DNA from: Ascaphus truei
Lineage: Eukaryota; Chordata; Amphibia; Anura; Ascaphidae
Direction: 5' to 3'
NCBI GenBank assembly: GCA_036426205.1
Contig: WSYH01002440.1
Location: 1 to 64,000, forward strand
Length of the DNA stretch: 64,000 nucleotides
Below the pieces are notes generated by a model. That model made no database searches, had not been told where the DNA came from, and saw nothing but the letters and a program-made list of their open reading frames with translations. Within the stretch, counting starts at the first letter, position 1; each line of letters opens with the position of its first letter. Positions 1 to 14,800 of the stretch are shown piece after piece. The translations under genes and the position numbers were made by a program.

Positions 1-1800
1 GTGTCAAAGAGAACCCTCCAGAGCAGCAAGACACGCCAAAATACACCACACCCGCCCCAAAAAGAAAAGGAGACAAGGGGGAATGAGACAGAGGAGGCAG
101 AGAAAAAGGAGGAGGGGGAACTCCCATAATGGAATCAACACATCAAAAACCCAACAGCAAACCCAAAATGAGAACCTCGACCCGATGCCGGTTGCAGAGA
201 CTACGCCTTTTATCCAGTGGGATAAGGTTCCAGGTCTCATTTGGAGTTTGGACCACTGGAAAATCCCCGGAAAGCTGATGTGGAGGCTGAAACTTTTGCC
301 CCGTTGAAAACTGTAGGTTTTGTTCCAGAAGGGTGATCCCTAGTTAAACCTGGAAATGTATTAAACAAGGAAGCAGTGTAATAGGTGTTTTTTTATTTTA
401 TTATTAATCCGAATGATGTTCCTAGCCCCCATTACATTAAGGGTTTTCTACAATCCTATTAGGTTTTGCTATATAAGGGAGTCTCCTGCAGGAGGATTGT
501 GTTAATCCCTCTATGTAACACACCATCATCCTTTAAACACATCAACACCAATGCTGCCCTCAAACATAGCTACCTTGAAGCTTCCTTCTAGCCAGCCAAT
601 CAGATGTCCCTACTGCTTCTCAGGAGTAGGTTGCCTTGTGGCTATGTCGGTTGGGGGTAAAATACCCATGAAAAAAAGCAATGACATTTTGTGGGTGCCA
701 AATGTAACATTTAAAAAAAAAAGTGAAATATTATCCCACTACATTTTTGAAACACTAGTAAGTTTCTTGCCAAGATATTTTAGTTCTTTATTGACCTTAT
801 AAAAACAACACAAGAAACGTGGCCCGTGGCCCATGCAGGACTGGGTGTAACAGACAGGATGTAACAGAAACGGCGTAATGGATCGTTGGAGCTGGCAGAG
901 TCTCAAACATGGTGGCATCATTCACCCCCTTCTTTGGCTAGAAGAATTGTGGGTTGCAGCCGCCCCTTCTCACGTGGCCAAAGAGGCCGGAGTTTGAGGT
1001 TTGTTGAAGCTCCAGGGGATTGAGGGTGTGGCTAGAGGGGGGGCTTTTGTTAGGGTAAAGAGGGGGCTTCTCTGCCACACAGGAGGGGGTTTGGTGGTAA
1101 AAGGGGTTCAGAGCCACAGTTCAAAGGGCTCCAAGCGTCGTGGCTCCACAGGTAACACGAGCCAAGCCCGTGTGGGCTTGACGAGCTATAGGTCTCGGAT
1201 TCAGGAGAAGCTCATCCTGTAAACCCAGCATTTGGGGTAGACTCCGAGTTTGAGGCCTCAGATTTAGGAGAAGTTCCAGGTCCCGTTGAAGTGTTTTGTA
1301 CTTCTATTGTGGCCTCCACGATCTAATGACTCTGGATTAACACCGGAAACAGCTCCGGGTCACATAAACCTATGTGGCTCTGGTGTGGCTCGCAGGCACT
1401 GTTGCTTCAGATCAGTTAGAATCTGGAGCAGCTCAGCTTCCTCTGGTATGTTTTTGTGGTTTTACAGTGGCCACCCTAATTCTCTGCGGGCTAGTGATTC
1501 AGTAGTGAATTCGGGTCCCGTGGACTTTGGTACTAGTCTGTAAGGGCACTACCTGGGTCCTGTGGCTCCAGGTTTGGTGGCTGTCTGTTATTGGATAAAG
1601 AAATCCAGAGTAGCCCTGTGTCATGTCTTGCAAGCCTAATGAGGTCCCTGGTTCTGTGGTTTCAGTACACATGGCATCCTCTCTCATGGCTTTTGCAGCT
1701 CACGGGCACATGCCCGTGGCTACGGAGTGGCGGGGCAGATGTTATCCACTTGCGTGACTCCGGTTCCTGTGGCTCAGGAGCCGCTCCCCATTCCCTTGGC
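1..1800. other. GPAT4 3' flank / 3' UTR, no separate gene seen
   Basis: This stretch lies downstream of the GPAT4 stop codon, which is on the minus strand at 1801-1803, so its right part should include the 3' UTR. The part from about 1120 to 1800 is full of degenerate copies of a short phrase around 'gtggctccagg' and 'tgtggctcaggag', which looks like a decayed tandem repeat. Open reading frames here are short, overlap on both strands and resemble no family I know. A minus-strand AATAAA-type signal could be read near 785, but I cannot fix the polyadenylation site. Confidence 0.5.
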
Positions 1801-1909
1801 TCAGGAGCGGCTGCGGTTCTCCGGGCTCCCGGCGATGATGCGACTGTACTGCTTCTGCTGCTCCTCCTTGAATGCGTCTTTCACCTTATCGCGCTTCAGC
1901 CCTCCGTCC
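1801..1909 (-). CDS. GPAT4: GPAT4 last coding exon
   Basis: The acceptor AG at 1910-1911 is followed by 36 codons ending in TGA (complement of TCA at 1801-1803). It encodes DGGLKRDKVKDAFKEEQ and ends NRSRS-stop, matching the GPAT4 C-terminus. The first base completes the TGG codon begun in the previous exon. Confidence 0.93.
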
Positions 1910-2553
1910 CTGCGAGACAGAGAAGGGGGCGAGGAGGTAAAGACCGGAATCAGCTATGCGGTAAGGGGAGATGGGGGCGAGAGACGTGTGGGATGGGAAA
2001 CACGTGGGGGACTCACCAGAGCAGATCCACAAGCCCCCCCTGCCTTGCAATTGCTGACTTCACGCGGTTAGCAAACTGCACTGCATCTTCATCATCCTGC
2101 AGGGTCAGAGGCCACAGGTGAGGAGCAGTGGAGGGAATGTCTTGCATACAAACACCTCCCTATGCACAGACACACACGTCAACTCTCACGTACCCGCTCA
2201 CCTAAAGAGCACACATTATTGTATACCTACACAAATAAAAAAGCTCTATGGGTACAGACACGCACATTTATATATATATATATATATATATAGTAATATC
2301 ATATATATATATATTATATATATATATATACTATATATATATATATAAATAAACAGTAGTGTGTAAATCCCACACTCCATACAAACCACACACTGTACAC
2401 ATATATACACAGATAGAGTCATACATAACATACATACAGTGTATGTAAATCACACATGCAAACCATACCTATATTTGACACAAACACACTGTACACATAC
2501 GTGTGTGTGTGTATATGTGTGTGTATATACGTGTGTGTGTGTGTGTATGTATG

Positions 2554-2596
<43 letters not shown>

Positions 2597-5500
2597 CTAT
2601 AAATAAATATATATTCATAAACACACAAACACCCCCTTACCTGGCGTTTCATGGGGGGCAGGTACCAGACACTGCACACTATGGCCCAGCTGGTCATCAT
2701 GCGCAGGAGGTAGGTGACCATCCCATATTTACTGCTGTTATAGAAGGCATCTCCGAAGCGAGGGTCATACTGCAGAGCAAGGGGAGAGTGTCAGCACCAC
2801 CACCCCACACAGCACCTACCCAGCCCCCGAGGGACTGCCCCTCACCTTAATAGCTACAGGGTAAACGGTGGCCCCCGTCTCAAAGCTCCCCTTCTTAAAC
2901 ATCATGACAGACGTGTTGTTGATGCAGGTACCTAACGGAAGAAAACAAGCAGGTGCACTGAAATACATGGAGCTTTTAATCCCTTTGCCGGCACAGGGGC
3001 CTGCAATGTATTGCAATGATATGTTTAATGGCTAAAAGGGTTAGTCCCATGCTGGACCAAAGTGACCTAATGACAATGACCAGTTTAATGGGTCAGTCCC
3101 ACGTAGGACCAAAGGGTCCTAACAAAAGCGACATGTTTCATGGGTGAAAGTGTCAGTCCCATGTAGGACCAAAGTGGCATAATGACACTGACCCTTCCTC
3201 TGCCATGCACATCCCTGCACGCACTGCGGGAAAAGCCCCCACTCTGCAAACATGCCCCCTCACGCTGTACAGGTCACCCCCATGCCGAACTGGTAGTCGC
3301 CTCCCCCCCCTTCCCAATTCAAGAAATTGGTAAAAGGGTCAGTCCCCCTTAGGACCAAAGTGATCCTAATGATAGTGACATGTTTAATGCGTTAAAGAGT
3401 CAGTCACACATACGAGAAACGTGCCCCGACAATGAAATGTTTATTTGGTTAAAGGGGAAGTCCTTAGGACAACGGACATTTGGCGCGTTATTACATGGCT
3501 CTGGCGTGTGGCGTTATTACATGGCTCTGGCGTGTGGCGTTATTACATGGCTCTGGTGTGCGGCGTTATTACATGGCTCCGGTGTGCGGCGTTTTTGCAT
3601 GGCTCCGGTGTGCGGCATTTTTGCATGGCTCCGGTGTGCAGCGTTATTACATGGCTCAGCAATGCGTTGCTGGCCCCTCTGGCAACAAAAAGGTGTCACA
3701 TCTGTATTTAGTGCATTAACCATGTACCATGCATTAACCACCAGTACTGATTGGTGTTGGCAGGGACATTTATATGGGGGTGACATGCCTGGATCCCCCT
3801 GCCTGTCCCTGTCTTACCTTCGGGGAAGATGAGGATGGGCAGCTTGCTTTTGTCATCCACGTGGGCTGTAAGTCTGAGGAGAGAGAAATGAGGTGGAGAG
3901 AAAGGAGAAGAGGATAGAAAAGGAGACAGATGAGGAAGAGAGAAGGGGAAAAGAGTCTGCATTACAATTTAATGTCACACACTCCTTGCATTACACTGTT
4001 AGCTCTTCAGCTACTTATACCCTGCATTCAATTGTCAGCTCTCCGGTTCCCCTCACCTGTTAGCCACAAGGTGCCGGTCTTTGACCTCCGAGCGTTCAAA
4101 CCAAATGTGTGGACATGCCTTCACCATGGCTCTCTGGATTACCCCCATCAGACCCCCATGGACCTGCCCCACCTGAGGTGGAAGGAACCAGAAGTCAGGT
4201 CATATCCAGGATCACGAACCCTCGCCCTACCCCCTTAGGACAGGACTCACCATGGCGTAGTATCCATCGCTGGCCAGGATGATGACATCGATCGGAGACG
4301 TGTGATTGGCTACGCAGATGCCCCCTTTCCTGGGACGATTCTCGCTATGGAGGGGTGAGGGGGCGGTTAAAGCAGTGAGATTGACCAATCGTAACGCTCT
4401 ATTCGGCGCTCACACATCCCCCCCACTGACGGAACATTCAGCAATGGATCACTCTGATTCGCTCAGGCTATTGTTGTAGAGACATTGTCTCTGCCCACTC
4501 AGCTCTTGGAATGTCTCATTAACCCTCAATACACAGGGGAGCTCAGCACACATTAATTCCAAACAGACATTGTGTATTTAACCTCATCTATGAATTAGGG
4601 TCAGTAATACATCTTTTAACAGCTGACGGGTTTGCAATAAGATTCCTATAAGTTAATAGGGTCAGTGACACCATTTATATGGGATAGGAAACTCACACAA
4701 GGGATTCCCACGTCAGTGACACTTCACTGTTATGTGATAAGAGGGTCTCGTGCATGGTATCCATATACATTATTAGGGTTGGTTGTAGCACTCTGGGACA
4801 GGAGATTGTCTGAAATGAGGTATTCCTATAAGTTCTCAGGCCCAGTCAGATTTTCCCAATACATGATGAGACTGGCTCCCATAAAGGATTCCTATAAGTT
4901 AATAAGGTAAATGGCACCTCCACCTCTGGTGTTAAGATGGTATCTTATGCTTTCTGGGGGCGGAGTTATGTCTCCATGGAGGGGCAGATTTACTCACCTG
5001 CCGTGATAAGTTATGATGGCGGTCAGAGCACGGACACAGATCCGGTAACACATGAGATGTACATGTTTACTAAGGAACTCCTTATACCTACAGGAAGTGA
5101 CATATACAGACATTTACATTTATATGTGTAAATGAGCGGGTAGGAGCGCGTGCATAGGTCAAGGTGTATGTGCGCGTAGGGGCGGGTTTTTTTTACGAGT
5201 TTGGGTGTGAATACAAGTGTGAGAGTGTGTGCGCGCACGCATATACCGCGTGTGTGCATGTATACAGTGCATGTGTACGTGTATACTGTTCGTGTGCTCA
5301 GTGCGTGTTCGTGCGCGTGTACAGTGCGTGTTTGTGCGTGTGTACAGTGCGTGCGCAGTGAGTGTGCGCGCAGTGTGTGCGCACAGTGCATGTGCGCGCT
5401 TGCAGTGCGTATACACTGCTGGCCCCTTTGGTTGCGAAGGGGTGAACATCTTTTGCTGGAAGAAATGTATTTAATCTCCCCGGTATTCAGGAGATAAAGT

Positions 5501-8500
5501 GATGTGTCAGATTGCGCTGCACTAGAAACCTCTCCGGAGACATTTGTATTGATATCCCCTATATAGGGACACTGGTACTTACCGGCCGCCGGGCAGGTAT
5601 CCAACAATCGTGGTGCCGAAAACCAGTAGGCTGATCCCTGTGACGGCCAGAGCTATCCTACAGGGGAGAGGACACTGAGGTTATTATCCCCCCATATACA
5701 CACGCGACCCACCAAAGTGGGACAGGACGATGTAGCAGACAAGCATGCCCACCCCCCGAGATCTCCATTACACACACACGACACACACACACGACACACA
5801 CACACGACACACACACAATGACACACAGCTCACCTGAGCGGCAGCAGGAAGGTGTATCTGATCAGCATACCCAGCCCCCAGAGCACGGTGAGCCGGACGC
5901 TTACGTGCTGGAAGTTGTAGTTAGTTCTGCTTAGCAGGTTCCAGGTCTCCAGCTCCTCGGCTGAGAACCTCTTGGTCACCTCGTCGTCCATAATGCTCTC
6001 CATGCCCTGCCGGCAGAAGTAGAAGATGTCCGACAGCTCAAACTCCGGCCCATCCAGCGAGCGCCCATTCCCACGCAGCTCCCAGATCTCTTCCTCCAGG
6101 GTTGTGCTCTCCTTGGCGATAATCCCTAAGCGAAGGAGAGAGAGAGAGGGAGAGAGGGAGTGAGGGAGAGGGGCAGTGGGCAGATGGGGTTGGTGGAGCG
6201 GGAGGAAGGAATAGAGAGGGGAGAGATGAGACGAATGGGGTGAATAAGAGAGAAAGAGAGAGAGCAAGAAAAAGAGAAGGGAGAGACATATAAAGGGTGT
6301 GAGGCAGGGAGAACGAGAAAGTGAGCGTGCGCGGAGAACGGAAAGGAAAAGAGAGGAAGAGAGAGACAGAAGAAGAGGTGGAGAGAAGAGTGGGGATTAG
6401 GGGAAGTAAGCAGGGAATACAAGGGAAAGAGGGAAAGTAAAAAAAAATAAGTGTTTAAAGGTGCGTGTGTGCAGTGTGGTTGTACGTTTGCATGTGTGTG
6501 TATAAAATGTGTGCAATTACAGGATGTAAGTGCATGTAAATATATAGTGTGTGTGTGTTATGCAAAGGACAGCACTCACATTGCTTTGTGCAACTTGCCT
6601 GGGTGAAACTAGAGCAACTAAGCATGAATCTAAAGTAAGTTAAACAAGGCACTCGCAGGTTACTCACACTAAATCATGTATTCCAGGTCATTTCTCAAGA
6701 GAAAGGAACATGACTGTAGAGTTGAGGATGTCTTTAATAAATATCTTTATTTTGTTTGAGTTTAACATATATGCAGAAAAATGAAGATATCTGCAGCACT
6801 CAAAATAATGTGACGTTATGTCAACCCATACTTCGCTTCCTATAGGGTGCACACGGAAGAGTCAGTCACCATCCGGCTCCAGAGAACATCTATAGGAACA
6901 AAGTCTGCAGCCCTCCCTCAGTGATAGTAAAAGGGATCCATTTATTCCATCAGCCATTTGTAACATGTTTGTATTGCTGATAGACTAAATAGTTAGCATT
7001 TGCTATTACCGAGCGAGTGCTGCGGACGGTGTGTGTATGTATGTATGTATGTATGTATGTATGTATGTATATATATATATGTATGTATGTACAGTGGTTG
7101 ACAAATCACCAAAAAATCTACTCGCCACCTAGTACCAAACGTGCGCTGCTTGGGCCAATATTTACTCGCCCAGGGGTTAAATCCACTCGCCCGGGGCGAG
7201 CAAATGTATAGGTTTGTCGAACACTGTGTATGTATATATATGTACTGTATATGACAACATCATCTTGGTGAGTGCTGCAGATTTTTCACTTCTCTACAGT
7301 ATATATTGTTTGGGCTGGTTTGGGATCCCAGTCTTTCTGCTGGCACCCCATATTAGGCCTTATATATCATTGTTTGCTTTTGTAGTGAACCTGGCATCAT
7401 TGTATGTTTGTGTGTACACATATATATAAATATATACATATAAAAAATATATATATATATATATATTGTGTATACACACACACACACACACATAGACTGT
7501 GGGGATTCCAAGAGATCCAATATACTGGCACAGCACAAGAGAAAAGTAGTTTATTGGGTTCAAAATGCCTGACGTTTCGCGCCCCTGAAGAAGGTCCCTT
7601 CGATCATCTGGGGACTGAAACATCGAGCATATGCGTACATTTTGGACCCAATAAACCACTTTTATGTGATTATCTCTTGTGCTGTGCCGGTATATTGGAT
7701 CTCTAGGGATCCTCACAGACTAACTATTTACCCTTTACTGTGCACCCACCACACTTGCCTCTGCTGAAGTTTTTTTCAGTGTGTACTGCCATTCATTCTC
7801 ATTCTCTCTCTCCACATACATAAACTTTTTTTATTATTATTTTTTTTATTAATGCAGATCGGTTGCACTCTCATAACTTCAACTACTGGCCTGGGTGCTG
7901 TGATATTCGATTTAATCATATGACGTAACTATTGCAGGCAATCACAGGAGACTTCAGATATAGTACAATAATGTTTTATTCCATAAACATCAACGTTACA
8001 TTGCAATAGTCCAGAGACATTGATGTTTATGGAATAAAATATTACTGTACTATATCTGAATTCTCCTGTGAGTGCTTGCAATAGTTCCACTATACTTAGT
8101 TAAGCTATGGTGGGTAAAAAAAATCCCTTGTTGCAGTGGAAGCGCTGTGTGCTGGGTGATAATGGTGAAAGGCAGGGTTGCAGACCTGTCTAAGACATGC
8201 AAATGAGCATACAGGAATATTTCCATTTGCTATATGCTTTGTTGTGGAGGGTTTTTGTCACTTTTTTACCCACCATAACTTAACTAAGTATGGTAAAACC
8301 TATCCTTGCTTCATTTTTGCAAAGCCAGTATAACCAACCCCACACTGATGAGACCCATTAAGGTCGAAACAGTCTGTCTGTGGGTGGGTTTACTGGCTAT
8401 GCATCATAACCCTGGCTGTGCTCAAAGCTGTGACCATGCAGCAAGCTTAAGCCTATAGGGAACCATGTTAATGGTTTTGAAGCAAAAAGTAGCACTGTGT

Positions 8501-8766
8501 GCTCATTTGCATGTCATTTCCCAGAATCACTTGCTGCAGTGGAAGCGCTGTGTGCTGGGTGATAATGGTGAAAGGCAGGGTTGCAGACCTGTCTAAGACA
8601 TGCAAATGAGCACACAGTAATATTTCCATTTGCTATATTATATATATATACATATATATATACATATATATATATACATATACACACACACACACACACA
8701 CGTATACAGCTTAACCCCGTTATAACGCGGTTTTCATGTGGCTCCCGTTTAAAAAAAAAATTTTTT

Positions 8767-8820
<54 letters not shown>

Positions 8821-8825
8821 AATAT

Positions 8826-8866
<41 letters not shown>

Positions 8867-11800
8867 CATACATACATACACACACCCACATATATATACA
8901 AATACATATACACACAAGCACACGTAAATAAAATTGTTCAAGACATTGAATTGAGAAGGAGGAATCAAAATGAATGGGGAATACTTGAGTCACCTACGAT
9001 TTGCAGATGACATTGTTATTTTTACCACAGATACAGAAAAAAATCCAGCAACAAATGAGAAAACTCAACGAAAAAGGTAAGAAAATGGGCCTCCATATAA
9101 ATCTGAGCAAGACCACAGTGATGTTCAACAAATGTATCAACTCTACAAAGATCAAAATACATGGAATAGAACTATAAATGAAGGACTGTGTCTACCTTGG
9201 CCGGCAAATTACAACGGATGGGAACCTTTAGAATGAAATCAATAGGACAATGAAGACGGGAGGGAGCAATCAGGGAAGTAGCGCTGATTGCTACAAAACG
9301 CGTAGGATAAGTCCTTCTCTTGCTACGAATTATAGCCCAACTCCTATTGCTGCTATATGTTTAGTGGCTGATGTAGTTTGCAGTCTTGTGACTCTAAGTA
9401 GCTCTTTTACTACCATTGCTACGGTGAGACTAATACTCTGTTCCGCTTCGGACTGATTCCCACACTACGTATGCGGAAGAGACTATCATCCATGTGACTG
9501 TTACGTCACTCAGTGGCGACGCGATCCTGCAGTTCGAGCTCCTACACGCCGATATCCCCGAGAGGAATCCTCCATTGATGGGGTTGAGACCATAGGATAG
9601 ACGGAGTTCCTACAATACCATCTACCGAGAACGTGGGGCTGACATCACGAATCTTTCCAACGAAGATTACCAGTGAATCACGGCATCTGCTGCAGTGTGG
9701 TAACCTGTTGTGTGATATGCACTCAATGCGCTTGTTTCTTCTACCTAATGTACGCTGAATACTCACCATGTTTATATAATTGTATATTTTGATATACTTC
9801 AGCATGCGGTTTTGCGCTGTGTTTTTTTGTTTCTTGTCTGCTTAGTGCTATCGGAGTGTTGAGCCACCCTGAAATACTACAGCTGCGGCCGCCAATTGTT
9901 ATTACAGATACTGTATGTTTTATATGCACTCTAAGGTTAAGGGTTTTCACTAAGGTTTATTTCGAAACATTTTCACAGTTCACTTATAGTAGGATTATAG
10001 TTATATAGGTTTTATTAGCTGCGCACTGTATTTCTTTCCTTTAATCTTTAAAGGGAACCTTCCACTGTGCCTCAAATGGAAAGTGTTTAACCCGTGTATT
10101 CTGCCTGTGCTCACATATGGAAGTGAAACGTGGACCTTAAATGCGAAGATAATGCAGAAGCTTCCGACAACTCAAAGTATGGAGAGATGTATCTCAAACA
10201 AAAAAATAAGACATGCTAAATACTACAATGTAAAAAAAAACCTCACCAAATAACAAATGATAATCGCCTGGTTAGGAACGTAAAAACTCTCTCACTGTGC
10301 CTTGGCTGCCGAGTTCCGTGCCCCCGATGTGTCCAGAATCACTGGAGTAAGCTGGTAATCTGACCAGAGTAACTCCACTATTAAGACAGACCTCCCGTGG
10401 AGTGGGCGACCCCTGGGTGGAGATCAGTGGTGTCCTCTTCGGTACTGTTTTACGTCCTATCCAACGCGTTCCCCCACTGCCTGTGGCTTTGTTGGGGAAT
10501 CCCTGACGCAGCCACAGCAAGTGGTTAAACGCATTGGATAGACATTTCTCCGTAGCTGAACAGGAGATATTGCTGCTCACAGAAGCCCTAGAGCACTGCT
10601 CCCCTGCACCTGTCCACATAGGGAAGATTTGTTTCCGGAGCGTGACATTACTTCCTGGAGATTGCCCAACAACAAGGACGTCAGCACACGAGACAGAAAC
10701 GAAGGAGAGGACGCCATCTGAACATTCAGAGACTTTGATATTTGTGTACAATTGCTTGTGTATCCACCTAGACACACAGGGATACAGTGATTGTTTGCAT
10801 TGTATTCCTTTTATCATATATTAATTACGTTTGGTGTCACTATTGAGTCAAATTCAGACCCATCAGTCATACACACCTAAGTAGTTGATGAGCTTAAAAA
10901 AAGAACGAATCGGTTCAAAACCAAATATGACATGACCACTAGAGTGAACAACTTAAACTGTCCGTAAGCCGGACATAACGCACAAAGAAATGATCATCGT
11001 TGGAGGGAGATGGTACTCAACTAATGGGGAAATGAAATCAGAGAATGTGCTGGAGCAACGTGGAGATGAGAGGCTTGCAACCACCTAGAAATCATTAGAT
11101 CAGGCCCTCATTCTCTCCCGTCTCGATTACTGTAACCTCCTGCTGTCCGGCCTTCCTGCCTCTCACCTGTCTCCCCTACAATCTAGTATGTACAAAGAAC
11201 AAGAACCCAGTAGGAGCACTCAATACCCTATTGTGAATGTTAATGAATGATTTAAAATAAATGTTTAATGATCATCAGGTTAAAAGATTGGGGGTTAAAA
11301 TCCAAGGATTGGACACACACAATATAAACCAATGTCGAGTGCTTAAGGCACTCTGAATAAATACTGATTGAAACAATTGAGTGGAATTAAATCAATGTTC
11401 CAGAGGGAGCTGATGTGCAGCTTACCCTAATAAGGTGTTTCTGAGACAACAGGGATAGGACGAGAATGATGAGACGTGGACTGCCTGTGCAACTGGAGTA
11501 GCCACTAGTAGTTGTATGACATAGAGCTACAGACCTGTATAGGTGCCTTAGGAATCCCACAATGATAACCTGTGAGGGCACCACACTGTACCAGTACCGT
11601 CCGTGTACTGGTAAAAGGCAAATGAGTGTATGAATGTACAGAGACTGCCAATGCTTCTATAGCTACCACTTGTACCAAAAGCACTATGGTATTGGTGTTA
11701 AGAACAGTGGATTAGTAGCATACAAGTACCAGCTGAGCGGTGTGGCTAATGAGTATACCTATGTCCATATTAAGGAATGGGCTCTACCGCCAGGTACTGT

Positions 11801-14800
11801 GCATAAGCTGGTATAGCAAGGGAACATAAGGATATTACACTGTAAGTGCGTCCCTGTAATGATATACAACCACTCATAACAACTGCAATACAACGGTGTG
11901 GCAATGTGTATGTCCGTGTCCATATTAATGAATGGACTCAATCGTGCAGCGCAGAAATAATGTCTCAAAATAGTACGTCCTCACCTACTGTGTGCCGAGT
12001 GAACACCGTTATTCCTGCTCATGTGAGTTGTGTGCGAGCGCGGGGTCTGGCAGCTGCTCGCTGTGCGAGGCTAGAGGCTGCCACGTCACTGCTGACCCTG
12101 CGCGTGCACGTGTGGAGAGCCGACGCGCGCGTTTCGCGTAAGAAACGCTTTCTCAAGGCTGAGATAAGAGTCGGGAATTTAACCGAAATGGCGAGCGCGT
12201 ATATTGATTGCCTTTTAAGACCATTTGTACAGTTCCTACCGTCCTACCTTAGGGACACCAAGGATGTTCTGAGGAGACTATAGACGGTTTCGTGATCACA
12301 AAAGATACACTCTTGGTCACGATGGATGTTGAGGGACTGTATACCAGCATCAAACATGATGCTGGTATCAATGCAGTCACGCATTTTCTCAATACGAGGG
12401 GCAACCTCTACCAAGCACATAATGTATTCATGGCTGAACTCCTTGAATTCGTACTTACTAGGAATTATTTCCTGTTTGCGAGTAGATACTACCATGAGAT
12501 TCAAGGAACAGCCATGGGTACGAAGTGTGCCCCCTCTTATGCCAATTTATAGCTTGGGTGGTGGGAATCTGAGGTGGTCTTCACAGATGATCTTGAGCCC
12601 TACACAGCACACATCGATCTCTGGGTACGCTACATCGATGATGTGATGGTGTTGTGGAATGGCTCCGTTGATAGGTTACAAGAATTTGTTGGGATCTTTA
12701 ACACTAATCAGCTTAATATGCATCTCACTCTCGAGCATAACCCCAATGCCATTGTGTTTCTTGATGTGCGTATCTCCAGAGGTACTGATGATGCCATTGA
12801 GACTACTAATTACAGGAAGACAACAGCCACTAACAGCCTACTCACGGCCAATAGCTACCACCCGAGGTCACTTGTCAGAGGGATACCCATTGGTCAATTT
12901 CTTAGGCTTAAAAGAAATTGTAGCAGTGACACTGAATTCGAAAATCAAGCTGTGCCGATGGCCGAGAGGTTCTATGAAAGGGGCTATAGTAGGCGAGTGG
13001 TTAAACAAGCCTATAAAAGGGCTAAATACACACCACACAGGTCCCTACTGATTGATCGCACACAGGCGCAAAGTGGCGCGGTTTGTGGGTACCTACAATA
13101 CACAATGGCAGCATGCCAGAGCCATACTCCAAAAACATTGGCATATACTAAAGGCGGGCACCCACATCACCGAATTTCTACATAACCACCCATCAATGGT
13201 TAGTAGACGAGCGCAAAATATCAGGGATGTACTAGTTCATAGCCACTTCAGTGAAGACGCTCCTAGAACCTGGCTACCCCCAAAACCTCAGGGGTCGTAT
13301 AGCTGTTGCAGATGCAAGGCCTGGCAGTATATGCTTGTTACCAGAGCATTTACAAATCGGAATAGGTCTAGAACCTACAAAATTCGCAAATTCATAAACT
13401 ATCTGAGCTCAGGCATCATTTACCAAGGCATCTGTGAGCGTGGAAAAATGTACGTAGGTAAGACCAGACGTCCCCTTAAGCAAAGGGTGTTAGAACACAT
13501 CGGTCCCGGACGTAACAAGGCTGATAAACCCCTGGCGAGACACATTAACAACTTTCACCAGGGTGACCTCACTACAATTAAGTTCGTTGGTATAGATCAG
13601 TTCTCCATGGGTCAGAGACATGGCGATTGGGACACTGCCTTATTGCACAAAGAGGCAAAATGGATCTATACATTAAAAACATTGTCACCTAATGGCCTGA
13701 AGGAGGGGTTTCTGTTCACTCCTTTTATTTAAGATATACAAGACATTTGTCACATTCTATGTTCAGGTTTATCCCTGGCTATACCGTCTCTGTTCAATCG
13801 ATTGAGTCTGTCAAAGGCTTGTTCAAGACCATATATCACGCAGCATACCCTGCTGTCACTCTGGCTATCGGGGCGGATATACTGCTGCTATTATACCCAT
13901 TATACTTATTAACCACCCATAGCACCGTTCCCTACATCAATTACTATCATCATTACTAAGCTGTAGCGGGGTATTTCATTTATATTACCACTCCCCTACA
14001 ATCTATCCTAAACGCTGCTGCCAGAATCACTCTACTCTTTTCTCAATCTGTCTCAGCGTCTCACCCTCATGAAATCCCTCTCCTGCCTTCCTAATCAATC
14101 CCGCATCTCGCACTAATTCTCCTCACTCTCACTTTAAACTTTACACTCTTCTGCCCCTCTTACATCTCAGCCCTAATTTCTCTCTATACACATCCCCGAC
14201 TCTTGGAATTCTGCTCAAGGACGTCTTCCTCTCTACCCCTTTGTATCTAAAGCCCTCTCGCCGCCTTAAACCTTTCTCACTGATTGCCCCGCACCTCTGG
14301 AATGCCCTTCCCCTCAGTACCCGACTAGCACCCTCTCTATCCACCTTAAGACACAATTGCTTAAAGAAGCATGAGTAGCACAGAAGATATTACTAGAGAC
14401 GATACATAAATCTTGGCTCCCTGCAGAAGCACTTACCAAAATGCCTTCCTATTGTCTCTGTACGTTCCTCCTACATACCAATTAGATTGTAAGCTCCTCG
14501 GAGCAGGGACTCCTCTTCCTAAATGTTACGTTTATGTCTGAAGCACTTATTCCCATTATTAGACCCGTTATCTGTATTTGTTATTTATATGATTGTCACG
14601 TGTATTACTATTGTGACGCGCTATGTACATTAATGGCGCTATATAAAGACATACAATACAATAGAGAGAGGCAGATATTCACAGACACACATTATACGTA
14701 CCATTAGTTAGAGGTTTATATAGCGTGTGGTTACACTCCTTCACTCCTCGCTCTATTCTTAATGTCGCCCACTGCAGGAAGTGGAAGAAGTGTCACAAGC

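Noticed and set aside
3380..3832. Plus-strand ORF of 150 codons with repeated HGSGV phrases
   Set aside because: Translation of the 26-bp minisatellite within a GPAT4 intron.
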